DNA of 64,000 nt. Origin: Opitutaceae bacterium (GTDB taxonomy: Bacteria; Verrucomicrobiota; Verrucomicrobiia; Opitutales; Opitutaceae). The DNA lies in assembly GCA_028284385.1 (NCBI GenBank), contig JANQRT010000026.1, forward strand, positions 62,001-126,000, given 5' to 3'. Position numbers and translations under genes: made by a program. Under the pieces are notes generated by a model, which was not told where the DNA came from, did no database searches, and saw nothing but the letters and a program-made list of their open reading frames with translations. Below are positions 35,839-44,397 of this stretch, one piece after another. Within the stretch, counting starts at the first letter, position 1. Every line of letters begins with the position of its first letter.

Positions 35839-36143
35839 TTATAGCGCCCCATGCCGTTGGACAGGGAGCTGTTATCTGGGTGTTCAGTTCGGAAATATTT
35901 CCAAACTTGCACCGGGCTCAAGGCACCTCGCTGGGTTGTTCCACGCATTGGGTATTCGCTGCCCTGCTTACTCTGTTCTTCCCCTCCATGGTTGAAGCTT
36001 TTCCAGCCAGTGTGGTCCTCGGATTCTTCTGCTTCATGATGGTCCTTCAGTTTATCTGGGTGAAGGTATTCGTCCCTGAGACCAAAGGCAGCTCGCTGGA
36101 GGAAGTGGAAGCTAAGTTGCAATCAGTATTTGAATTTTGGTGA
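35832..36143 (+). pseudogene. C-terminal fragment of an MFS sugar porter
   Basis: Encodes about the last 100 residues of a sugar-porter-family MFS transporter: AVIWVFSSEIFPNLHRAQG, three membrane segments (the end of one helix plus two full ones) and the signature [16 protein letters not shown]. The preceding nine or more membrane segments are absent. The break lies at the same point as that of the LuxR fragment. The 3' end overlaps the convergent dehydrogenase gene by 32 bp. Confidence 0.75.
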
Positions 36144-37137
36144 TGGATGAAGGCTTGGCGTTCCAGTGTTCCATCGCAGAGGCCCCGTCTTCGAATGGGA
36201 CGGTTTTAGTGAGGGTTTCCTTAACGGGATAGCGACTTGCCTCGAGCATGGAGATGACTTCCTGGAAATCCTTCAGCGTTGAGCCTCGAGAGCCCATAAT
36301 GTCGAGTTCTTTGAGAATGAAATGCTTCGTCTCGTAGGCGACCGAATCTTTGGCGTAGCCTATGTAGACGACGCGACCGGCATAGCTAACTTCTTCGATA
36401 CAGGCTTGAAAGGTGGAAGGAATGCCCACCGCTTCGATCATGACGTCTGGACCGTAGCCGTCGGTCAAATCGGCGAGCCGTTCACTAAGATTCTCTTTGG
36501 ACGAGTTAATAGTTTCAGAGGCTCCGGCTTTACGAGCGAGTTGGAGCTTGGCGTCGTCGATGTCAATGGCGATGACCTTGGCCTTGCGCTGTAATCCCGA
36601 AGCGGATACGGCGCCGAGACCTATCATTCCCGCTCCGAAAATGGCTACGGTGTCGTTTTGCGTGATTCGCGCTCTATCGACTGCATGGAATCCGACGGCA
36701 AGCGGTTCGACTAGGGCGAGTTCCGCAAGAGAAAGACTGGCCGAGGCAATGACTTTTTGGTGGGGAACAGCGATGTACTCGGTTAGCGCTCCATCACGCT
36801 GCACCCCGAGGGTCTGGTTGCTCTTGCAGGCGTTGATTCGACCCTTCAGGCAGGCGCTGCAGCGACCGCAGTTCGTGTAGGGAATTACCGTCACTTTTTG
36901 ACCGACTAGGAATCCGTCTGGAACGTCTTCTCCGAGTTCTTCGATGATCGCGCCGATTTCGTGACCCGGTATCCTCGGGTAGCTGACGAGGGGGTTAAGT
37001 CCGCGAAAAGTGTTGAGATCAGTGCCGCAAAATCCGATGCGTTTTACCTTCAGCAGAATTTCGCTTTTGCCCGGCTTCGGTCTAGGTGATCGAGCATAGC
37101 TGATTGAATTGGGCTCGGCTATCGTAATCGTCTTCAT
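36112..37137 (-). CDS. zinc-dependent alcohol dehydrogenase, sugar-acid/polyol type
   Basis: A 341-aa MDR enzyme with both zinc sites. Catalytic: [10 protein letters not shown] (Cys), PGHEIGAII (His, Glu). Structural: the four cysteines in [20 protein letters not shown] motif [19 protein letters not shown], with IDIDDAKL suggesting NAD preference. The sequence type resembles L-gulonate/L-galactonate 5-dehydrogenase-like proteins (YjjN/LgnD branch), but substrate cannot be fixed by eye. It lies 64 nt downstream of a lactonase-type amidohydrolase, so dehydrogenase and lactonase may perform successive oxidative steps on L-fucose or a related sugar. Confidence 0.8.
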   Translation of the reverse strand: MKTITIAEPNSISYARSPRPKPGKSEILLKVKRIGFCGTDLNTFRGLNPLVSYPRIPGHEIGAIIEELGEDVPDGFLVGQKVTVIPYTNCGRCSACLKGRINACKSNQTLGVQRDGALTEYIAVPHQKVIASASLSLAELALVEPLAVGFHAVDRARITQNDTVAIFGAGMIGLGAVSASGLQRKAKVIAIDIDDAKLQLARKAGASETINSSKENLSERLADLTDGYGPDVMIEAVGIPSTFQACIEEVSYAGRVVYIGYAKDSVAYETKHFILKELDIMGSRGSTLKDFQEVISMLEASRYPVKETLTKTVPFEDGASAMEHWNAKPSSITKIQILIAT

Positions 37138-37201
37138 CGTTTTGGAAGGTAGGTTGCGTTTGGTACGGCGTTGCTTCCAGTTTGGCAGCCAGACGTTTGC
37201 T

Positions 37202-38221
37202 TTATTTCAGGTCTACGTTTCCTAGATTATATACCTTGATCGCATTCTTGGAGTAGATGCGATCGCGAACCGCATTGGACTTGTCCGACAGGAAGTTATC
37301 GAGGATAGCGATTTGGTCGCCGAATGGACCAGCTCGATTGCTTACCGGCCAATTGGATCCGAATACCAGTCGTTCCGATCCGAATATCGTGAAAACGGTA
37401 TCCAAAATGTTCCGATAGGCTTCTGGGTTCTTGATTCCGTTAAACTGATCGAGTGGGCCGACATCGAATTGTTCGAAACTCAGTAACTGGATATCGGATA
37501 CCTTCAGATACAGATTGGGCAACGATGCCAGGATCACTAAGGCTTCCCTCCATTCCGATTCTACGGAAAGCGTTAGGTCCTTGTGCGAGAAATGGTCCAG
37601 AATGATAGGGAGCTTCTTGGGGAGTCGATCGGCTACTTTGGCTAACTTGGATGGTTTGGCCCCGATAAGGTCTAGGCTCAAGTTCTTGCTTTCCAGGATC
37701 TCCATCGCTTCAAGCGCTTTCTCGCGCAATCCTCCGCCATCATCGAAAATGGCCCCTCCTGCCCGCAGTCCCACGAAGCTGTCATGCTTCATGAGTGTGG
37801 CTAGGTCGGATTCGAAGGAATCGCTTAGCAGATCGAGCTTTCCCACTACGCCAAGAATCGTTTCATTTTGATCAGCGAGCTCGAACATTCTCTCGTTGGA
37901 AGCGATGAGCTGATCTCCTGACGGACCGCCGGATGCTTCTATTAGCACGACGCCTATCACTTCCTCCCCCGCATCTGCCGCCGCGTAATCCGCCATGCTG
38001 AAATGGCGCATCAACCATTTGATCGGATGCTTGTCAGGAGATGGATAAACCTCGCCGTGGAGTCGCGGGTAGTTCCACAGATGTACGTGCGTGTCTATGA
38101 TTGCCTTTTTATGATTCATCGAGTCACCAGAGATGCGGCTGCAGGCGAAATTCAAAAGCATCACGATGGCCGAGCCGACTAGAATCGCTGTGGAGCTCTT
38201 GCGGTTTCGTCGATCGCTCAT
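37202..38221 (-). CDS. L-fuconolactonase-type amidohydrolase (COG3618), possibly exported
   Basis: A 339-aa metal-dependent hydrolase of the amidohydrolase-2 superfamily. Metal-site motifs: [11 protein letters not shown] (HxH), ILDHFSHKD and [13 protein letters not shown]. Many lactonases of this group have Asp in place of the Asn in the last motif (GSDWP), so the catalytic Asp may be replaced. The family opens L-fucono-1,5-lactone and related lactones and is normally cytoplasmic. Here the N-terminus adds a hydrophobic stretch ending LLNFAC (Cys27, imperfect lipobox). ATG 38119 ([15 protein letters not shown]) would give a normal cytoplasmic enzyme. Which start is used decides where it acts. 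It is followed by the zinc dehydrogenase. Confidence 0.75.
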   Translation of the reverse strand: MSDRRNRKSSTAILVGSAIVMLLNFACSRISGDSMNHKKAIIDTHVHLWNYPRLHGEVYPSPDKHPIKWLMRHFSMADYAAADAGEEVIGVVLIEASGGPSGDQLIASNERMFELADQNETILGVVGKLDLLSDSFESDLATLMKHDSFVGLRAGGAIFDDGGGLREKALEAMEILESKNLSLDLIGAKPSKLAKVADRLPKKLPIILDHFSHKDLTLSVESEWREALVILASLPNLYLKVSDIQLLSFEQFDVGPLDQFNGIKNPEAYRNILDTVFTIFGSERLVFGSNWPVSNRAGPFGDQIAILDNFLSDKSNAVRDRIYSKNAIKVYNLGNVDLK

Positions 38222-38295
38222 GAAACTTTCGGTTTTGAGGAATGGTTTGATATGTAGAAGGAATACGGATACGTTAAATTGGATTTTCTCTGGAT

Positions 38296-39636
38296 TTAGA
38301 GAAAAGCCTGTGCGGTTTTGCTTAGCTGGTAGACGCCGACCAAAGTCATGAGGGTGGCTGAGATCCAGAGGAATGTAATCCAGAGAGGGCTGGGTCTCAA
38401 AGCTTCATGCGTTTCACGATAGAGGAAGTAGAGGGCGGAGAAGGCGAGGAATGGAAGCATCAAAGCCTGCGCGATCGCGCCAACGGTGACCAATGTCACA
38501 GGTTTCCCGATGGTGACGTAGAGCAGAAAATAGACGATGGGAAGCGCCAGACAGGTAAGTCGAACTACATTCGATCGAGATACCTTGGATCTTGTATCGA
38601 CTAGTTTGAACAAGCCTAGGAGATCCGCAGCCAACCTCCCGTTCGATGCAGTCGAAATAAACACGGTAGAGTAGAGCACCACTATGGCGCCGACGATGAA
38701 GAACCATAATCCGACGTTTCCGAATGATTCGCTGTAGATATGCGATAAGCTGATCATCAGCTCGTCATTGGTTACTTCCACTCCTTTCCCATTCAAGACG
38801 GCGGCTCCGAGAAGGTAGAAAGCGACGGTGGCTCCCGTATAGATTATCATCGATACCCATGCGTCCCATTTCAATACGCGTATCCAGCCTTGGGCGCGGC
38901 TTATCCACTCTTGGGTGTCATCAAATGGACCGACATGACTAGCGTATCCTTTTTCTAGGCACCAATAAGGGTAGTAAATCAGTTCGCTTGCTCCGACGCC
39001 GATAATGCCGAATGCCGCGAAGGCAACCAGGAATTCGTCGGGTAAATTGAAACTCATGCCTTCGATCAGACCGCTTGCGCCGATTCCGTAATCGGTCCAA
39101 TAGAGCGAGAAGACCGCCAGTATGGTGAATAGGGTAAAGGCGGCCACCATGACTGTAGAGAAACGCTCGATGAATACGTATCGGCCGAAGTATAGAAGAA
39201 TCGCGCAGGACCCAGTGATGAAAACAGCGAGCGCGGTATCCGAAAAGGCAAGACCGGACAATCCGATCGCTTGAGCGATTCCTCCTACCATCCCGGAAAC
39301 TTGGAAAAAGGTCGCGATGAACATCATCATCCAAATCCAGACAAGCCACGAGACGCCGAGCTTGGGTCCTGGCACCGAGTTCAATGCTTGCAATGTGGTT
39401 TTCCCTCGCGAGATCGCGTAGCGTCCCAGCTCGATCTGCAGGAATACTTTTATGATGCAGCCTAAAATGATGAACCACAACAGCGTGAAACCGACGTCCG
39501 CTCCCAGTTTAGTGGTCACGATCAGCTCGCCGGAGCCAACGATTGCCGCGGATATAATCAAACCTGGACCAAGTTGGCGGGAGATCCCGCGCCAATGGGT
39601 GGGGGCGGGGCGAAAAGGGCTCTCAGTCTTCATCAT
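38296..39636 (-). CDS. Nramp-family-like transporter lacking the DPGN metal motif
   Basis: A 446-aa protein with about 11 membrane segments. The overall pattern (LGPGLIISAAIVGSGELIV near residues 22-40) aligns with the first helix of Nramp transporters, which in manganese/iron carriers reads GPG...DPGN. Here the four residues are GSGE (34-37). The helix 6 region (GASELIYYPYWCLEKG) also lacks the Met-Pro-His-Asn type ligands. So it is unlikely to carry Mn or Fe in the usual way. It stands among sugar-oxidising enzymes and glycosidases on the same strand, 74 nt from the lactonase gene. An organic substrate is possible but unproven. Confidence 0.75.
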   Translation of the reverse strand: MMKTESPFRPAPTHWRGISRQLGPGLIISAAIVGSGELIVTTKLGADVGFTLLWFIILGCIIKVFLQIELGRYAISRGKTTLQALNSVPGPKLGVSWLVWIWMMMFIATFFQVSGMVGGIAQAIGLSGLAFSDTALAVFITGSCAILLYFGRYVFIERFSTVMVAAFTLFTILAVFSLYWTDYGIGASGLIEGMSFNLPDEFLVAFAAFGIIGVGASELIYYPYWCLEKGYASHVGPFDDTQEWISRAQGWIRVLKWDAWVSMIIYTGATVAFYLLGAAVLNGKGVEVTNDELMISLSHIYSESFGNVGLWFFIVGAIVVLYSTVFISTASNGRLAADLLGLFKLVDTRSKVSRSNVVRLTCLALPIVYFLLYVTIGKPVTLVTVGAIAQALMLPFLAFSALYFLYRETHEALRPSPLWITFLWISATLMTLVGVYQLSKTAQAFL

Positions 39637-39745
39637 ATATGAAGTTCCATAGTCATCTCGTATTCGAGTTTTTCGGTACGCGAAGCGGGGCTTGCTAGCG
39701 GAGGTTTTGGGTGAGTGGGATATTGTGGCGGTAGCTGGGCCACGT

Positions 39746-41368
39746 CTAGTCCATAACCTTTAAAATCGCTATAGCGTGGCTTGGAGGAGCGTTTTCCGGA
39801 CGACGGAAGATCGACCAACGTTCTTTCGCATAGTCGATCTGATAGGGTTCCTCGAACCTGCCGGCGAGTGGATCGAACCAAGTGATCTCGACCAGCTTGT
39901 CTTCCATGAAATCATGTCCGCAGGTGACCTGGTTCATATTTTCCGGGATGTAATACAGGACTAGGGATTCGTTGTCGGATAGGGCGAAAGTCGTGGTGTC
40001 TTTCCGTATGGGTCTCAGCCTCTCGAAGGGGTACCGTTCGAAAAGCGTGGCGAGGTATTTGTAGTATTCAAATTTTGGTTGATTCTCCTCGGGCAGCTCA
40101 AGCGGGTTGTAGATGATGTTGTCCCACGATGCGTTCTGCCAGTAGTAGGTCGAATACGCGCCTGCGAAGATGATTTTATAGTTCCGATCGAGGCAGGTCA
40201 CGGCATCTTCATAGGCGCCGTTGAAGATATTATATGTCGAGCTTTCGTAGCCGCCGTGTTCGATGTTGAAGACGGGTTGTTGGGCATGTTTTTCCACTAA
40301 GCTATGCATCTCGGTGTAAATGTCGTAGGTCCACTTTTGGGCGGAAATGAAGTCCACTTGATCCGGGAAGCTGGAGCAGTAGCGATAGTCATGTACGGTG
40401 AGAAGACGGTTGTAGGCGTCGATCTTCTTTAGTCTTTGGATGCGATTGGTGATGTACGAGATATCGTTGTGGCCGTATCCCAGCGCCTCTTTGGAAATAT
40501 CCCAGACAAGATTAGGATAAGCTTGGTAACGCTTGACGACGTAGTCGAAGTAAAGGTTGTCCGCATCCGACTCAGCAGCCGGCCAATTAACCTTCTTGTT
40601 CCAAACGTAGATCATCAGGTGAGCGACGATCTGCTGTTCGTTGAGGTGGTCCATGACCCGATCGAGGTGCTTGAAAAAGTCGACGTTGAGAGTCGAGAAG
40701 TCGGGATGGTCATTGTCGCCGCCGAAGGGAAATGTTTTCGGTTTAGAGAAGTCGTGTTCGGGCTTCATGCCATGAGGGATCGGCCAAGTGGAGCCTCCCG
40801 CATCATAGGCATAGACATTCATGATTATGTGGTTGAATTTATTCTCCGCTACGTGGCTCACGATTTGCCGCGTCTTCGGAATGTCGTGAGTGTTGTCCCA
40901 ATCCAACGCGAAAAGCCAGTCTAGCTCGAAAGCCAAGAGGAAGTAGGGAGTGCCGTCTGCGTAGGAGAAGCGTTGAGAGTCGGTTTTCGATACGACGAGT
41001 GGGCCGTGCTGCGATGGATTCGTATTCGCCGAGACGGAAATAGTACCGCTTTTGCCACTGAGGGCTGGCATCGCGGAGCGGGTCTCGTATTTCCATTCTC
41101 CTATTTGCGGAGGACAGAAGCGGATTGCCCATATGTTTTCGCCATTGTAGAAGCCAGGTACGTCGAGCGTCTCCCCTGATGGATGGATGAAAGACGCGTT
41201 GATCTCCAAACCGAAGGGATTATCGATCTTTTCTTTGGCTTCAAGTTCTATGTCTAGAAGCTCCCATTGCTCGGCTTGGTAGTCTTTCGCTTTTGTTAGT
41301 TGAGCCATTAGTAGTGAAATTGAGGATACTTTTAATAGTATAATGAAATTGGATATGAGGTTCTTCAT
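39746..41368 (-). CDS. secreted DUF5060/DUF4038-type glycoside hydrolase
   Basis: A 540-aa protein. Signal peptide at residues 1-27. Residues about 30-115 are the DUF5060 beta-sandwich (AEQWELLDIELEAKEKIDNP, IGEWKYET). Residues about 130-440 form a TIM barrel of the DUF4038 type (FLLAFELDWLFALDW, NLVWDISKEALGY, FNIEHGGYE); the two Glu residues in SKEALGY and IEHGG are good acid/base and nucleophile candidates. A short beta domain follows. The family includes GH140-like and other retaining enzymes active on plant or algal polysaccharides. It stands between the Nramp-like gene and the DUF1593 gene, all on the minus strand. Confidence 0.75.
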   Translation of the reverse strand: MKNLISNFIILLKVSSISLLMAQLTKAKDYQAEQWELLDIELEAKEKIDNPFGLEINASFIHPSGETLDVPGFYNGENIWAIRFCPPQIGEWKYETRSAMPALSGKSGTISVSANTNPSQHGPLVVSKTDSQRFSYADGTPYFLLAFELDWLFALDWDNTHDIPKTRQIVSHVAENKFNHIIMNVYAYDAGGSTWPIPHGMKPEHDFSKPKTFPFGGDNDHPDFSTLNVDFFKHLDRVMDHLNEQQIVAHLMIYVWNKKVNWPAAESDADNLYFDYVVKRYQAYPNLVWDISKEALGYGHNDISYITNRIQRLKKIDAYNRLLTVHDYRYCSSFPDQVDFISAQKWTYDIYTEMHSLVEKHAQQPVFNIEHGGYESSTYNIFNGAYEDAVTCLDRNYKIIFAGAYSTYYWQNASWDNIIYNPLELPEENQPKFEYYKYLATLFERYPFERLRPIRKDTTTFALSDNESLVLYYIPENMNQVTCGHDFMEDKLVEITWFDPLAGRFEEPYQIDYAKERWSIFRRPENAPPSHAIAILKVMD

Positions 41369-41541
41369 TTAATTGCTATAGATCGTCGGAAAACTATGCG
41401 GATCGCAGTTCGAAGAGGCGGATTCCTTCTTCCTCTTTTCGGTTCGCATTGAAAAATTGTCGTCACATTTTGACGCGTTTCGTTATCCGCTGACTTTGCA
41501 TGAACCCCGTAGGAGTGGGGAGCCGCGTTCAATGGGAAAAT

Positions 41542-41560
41542 GAATCCAAGGATTGGATTC
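41542..41560 (-). terminator. short hairpin terminator after DUF1593 gene
   Basis: GAATCCA (41542-41548) pairs with TGGATTC (41554-41560) with a 5-nt loop. On the minus strand it is followed by ATTTTCCC, and it lies 19 nt beyond the DUF1593 stop. Confidence 0.5.
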
Positions 41561-41578
41561 GGGTTGTCCGATGTTTAA

Positions 41579-43096
41579 TTACTTAGTTACATCAATCACG
41601 ATGCGGCGGTAGTCGTAAAGGGAGGCGATGGAACCGCGATCCTTGATTTCGAGAATCAGATGGATCTGATGACCCGCGGTATTCCGTGGGAGAGTCAGGC
41701 TCGCTTTGACAGGCGCGTTCGCGTCTATGGTTTCAAGCTGGAGTTTTTTGGCATAGGTGCCGGCTTCCTTGTAAATCCACCAATGGATCTCCAGTCCGTC
41801 GCCATCAGGGTCGTGGGAACCGGTAGCATCGAATACCAATCTTTGACCGGCTGTGGCAGTCATACGGATGATGGAATCAGTGGCGTCTCCATTTATAACG
41901 GCGACGGGGTGATGATTAGCGTTTTGGTAGGGTTGGACGCACCAGTCCATGCGGCATTGGAAATCCTGATACATGGCGCGACGAAAACGCCAGACAGGAT
42001 TCCAGAGATTGGTAGTCGTCTCGCCGTTTCGAGGATCGGTCCAGGTGTCTTCGACTTCGGCGTGCAAATAGAATGGCCTAGCCGATTGCTCGTCGGCTCG
42101 TACATCGTCATGATGGGCGAAGTAGTTCTTCACTTTTGCCCTGCTGAAACGTCCGCTCCACCCGCCCCAGCTGGGTTGGTCGATATCGAAGAGGCCTTTG
42201 TTGACGAGACCCATCCAGGGAATGGTGCCTCCGCCTTCCAAGTGCCTGAGATCTCCGCGCGGGAATACGCGCAGCGGATAGAGACTGCCCAAGGGGCCAT
42301 GCTCGGCGACGATATGCTTCAACGCCCAAAAGTTCTGGCCTAATTCCGTATTTTCGTATGGTTCCCAGACATACGGGCCGATATTCGCGCGGTCATTCCA
42401 GCCGGGGCCTCCGTAGCAGTAGGTTTGCGTGTTGCTGCGCAGCCAGTGGATTTGCGGGAAATTATGGGCTATCCACGCTCCGCAGTTGTCCTGTGATCCA
42501 TTTTCGAATACACGTAATTTTAAAACGGCTGCCTTGAGCTCTTCATCGGAATAGGTTGCTTTGAGGTCGATCAGGGCCTGAGCCAATGTGTTTGAGCCCG
42601 CATTGACCACGATCCGGATGGGGCGGGGGTCGTCCCGCTCGATAGCCTCGATGATGAGTCGCGATCCGGGGCTTGATTTGCCCGGTCCGACGTCTGCGAT
42701 ACCGTAACCTGATTGACCGGTCGTGACAATGCTGCGGAGATAATCTGGATCGTGCCAGCCACTGGCGTGCAGGCGAAGGTTGTCTACGACTTTCGCGTAT
42801 CCATCAATCAATTCATGGAAAAGTTCTGGATGGAGAACGCGTTTGTAGGGATTCGATTGCCTGGGATGGAGGTATTTTCCCGTGACGGCGATGAGCCCTT
42901 CGAGATGAAATTCGTTGGAACACATCAGCATGTGCATCATCTGCTGCATTTCATCCTCTTCGTTGCCCATATCGGCTAGAATGATGAGGCGGTAAGGCTT
43001 CGCTGCATCTGTCTCCGTCGAGGAGGCTAGTGAATGCGGGCAAGTGATGGCGATTGAGAGTAGAGTTAAAGCGAGGGCGCCGCGTTTATTATACAT
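41579..43096 (-). CDS. secreted DUF1593 nucleoside-hydrolase-like protein
   Basis: A 505-aa exported protein. Signal peptide MYNKRGALALTLLSIAITCPHSLA. Residues about 32-330 are DUF1593, a relative of the inosine-uridine nucleoside hydrolases; the calcium motif appears as ILADMGNEEDEMQQM instead of DTDxGxDD. VVNAGSNTLAQALIDLK is the second recognisable strand/loop. The C-terminal about 120 residues form an Ig-like/PKD-type domain with ATGSHDPDGDGLEIHWWIY. Members occur next to glycoside hydrolases in Planctomycetes and Verrucomicrobia and are expected to cleave an N- or O-ribosyl/glycosyl bond; substrates are unknown. It diverges from the Gfo/Idh/MocA gene across 146 bp. Confidence 0.8.
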   Translation of the reverse strand: MYNKRGALALTLLSIAITCPHSLASSTETDAAKPYRLIILADMGNEEDEMQQMMHMLMCSNEFHLEGLIAVTGKYLHPRQSNPYKRVLHPELFHELIDGYAKVVDNLRLHASGWHDPDYLRSIVTTGQSGYGIADVGPGKSSPGSRLIIEAIERDDPRPIRIVVNAGSNTLAQALIDLKATYSDEELKAAVLKLRVFENGSQDNCGAWIAHNFPQIHWLRSNTQTYCYGGPGWNDRANIGPYVWEPYENTELGQNFWALKHIVAEHGPLGSLYPLRVFPRGDLRHLEGGGTIPWMGLVNKGLFDIDQPSWGGWSGRFSRAKVKNYFAHHDDVRADEQSARPFYLHAEVEDTWTDPRNGETTTNLWNPVWRFRRAMYQDFQCRMDWCVQPYQNANHHPVAVINGDATDSIIRMTATAGQRLVFDATGSHDPDGDGLEIHWWIYKEAGTYAKKLQLETIDANAPVKASLTLPRNTAGHQIHLILEIKDRGSIASLYDYRRIVIDVTK

Positions 43097-43242
43097 TTAG
43101 GATCGCTTTCGGTTAGGACCGTGTTGTCGCTATCGAATTGGGTGTTTCACCGAAGGCGCGGTACGTCGGGTCTATCTTTCGATTTTCGAAACGCGTGAAG
43201 GGCTAACGACAAGGCGATAGAGACGACTCCACAACATGCGTA

Positions 43243-44367
43243 ATGAATAACTCGTTTTCCGATCTCTCTCGTCGTTCTTTTATTACGAAATCAGGATTTG
43301 CTCTCAGTACCGCTGCTCTTGGTTCCGCGCTGCCCATAGACTCGATTTACGCCTCGAGCGACAAGCGTCGTGGGCAGCTCGGAATCGCCCTGGTAGGGTT
43401 GGGCGGCTACGCGACTCAAATGCTTATGCCAGGTTTCGCCCAAACGAAACGATGTCGCTTGACGGGTCTGGTGACAGGGGCTCCCGAGAAGAAAATCCGC
43501 TATGGCAAGGAGTTTGAAATCCCGGATACGCACATATACGACTACGAGACCTTCGATCGAATAGCGGATAATCCGGATATCGATATCGTCTATGTCGTTT
43601 TACCGAATTCCATGCATGCGGAATATACGATTCGAGCGGCCAAAGCGGGGAAGCACGTTATATGCGAGAAACCGATGTGCCTGAGTGTGGAAGAAGCTAA
43701 GGCGATGATATCCGCTTGTCATGAAAATAATGTGACACTGAACATCGGCTACCGCTGTCAGTACGAACCTCATAACCTGGAAATCATTCGTCTCGCTCGG
43801 GAAAAGCCGTTTGGCGGGGCGCGGTATGTTCAGTCGGAGCTCGGTTTCGTTATCGGCGATCCAAGCCAGTGGCGTCTGCGGAGAGATTACGGAGGCGGGG
43901 CGCTTTTGGATGTAGGGGTTTACTGCATGCAGGCTGCCTGCTACGCGATTGGCGAAGATCCCATTGCCGTTTATGGCCAGGAATTCAAGACGGATCCAGT
44001 GAAGTTCGGCGAGGTGGATGAAACGGTCGCGTTCCAGATGGAGTTCCCGAGCGGCGTGATTTCCAATTCGACTACCTCGTTCAGTCTCGATGCGCATCGA
44101 CTTTACGTGAATTACCAAGATGCTAACAAGCATGTGGAGATCCAGCCGAATTTTAATTACGGGAAGTACCGCGGATCGATTGCCGGAAAACCTATGGAAT
44201 TCCCCTTCATCAATCAGCAGGCCAATCATATGGATGTCGTTGCTCAATCGATACAAGAAGGTAACGAAACTACAACTACAGGAGATGTTGGACTGCGGGA
44301 CATGAAGATTATCGAAGCCATTTTCCAATCGATTGCCAATGGAGGCGTTCGAATAGAAATAGGGTAG
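43243..44367 (+). CDS. exported Gfo/Idh/MocA oxidoreductase, glucose-fructose oxidoreductase-like
   Basis: A 374-aa protein with a Tat signal (LSRRSFITKSGFALSTAALG). Cofactor motif IALVGLGGYATQMLMPGF. Catalytic motif VICEKPMCLS. GGALLDVGVYCMQAA and VDETVAFQMEFPSG follow the glucose-fructose oxidoreductase-like branch, where NADP stays bound and the enzyme works in the periplasm. It is 30 nt upstream of a GH29 fucosidase on the same strand, so it may oxidise or reduce released fucose or fucosides. Confidence 0.85.
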   Translation: MNNSFSDLSRRSFITKSGFALSTAALGSALPIDSIYASSDKRRGQLGIALVGLGGYATQMLMPGFAQTKRCRLTGLVTGAPEKKIRYGKEFEIPDTHIYDYETFDRIADNPDIDIVYVVLPNSMHAEYTIRAAKAGKHVICEKPMCLSVEEAKAMISACHENNVTLNIGYRCQYEPHNLEIIRLAREKPFGGARYVQSELGFVIGDPSQWRLRRDYGGGALLDVGVYCMQAACYAIGEDPIAVYGQEFKTDPVKFGEVDETVAFQMEFPSGVISNSTTSFSLDAHRLYVNYQDANKHVEIQPNFNYGKYRGSIAGKPMEFPFINQQANHMDVVAQSIQEGNETTTTGDVGLRDMKIIEAIFQSIANGGVRIEIG

Positions 44368-44397
44368 GTGAACCTTAGCTATTCTCGCGAATCCAAA

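Noticed and set aside
35823..36143. Intact small membrane protein of 106 residues
   Set aside because: The residues match only the end of a full-size MFS porter and the frame starts at a TTG inside another broken gene, so a remnant is the better reading.
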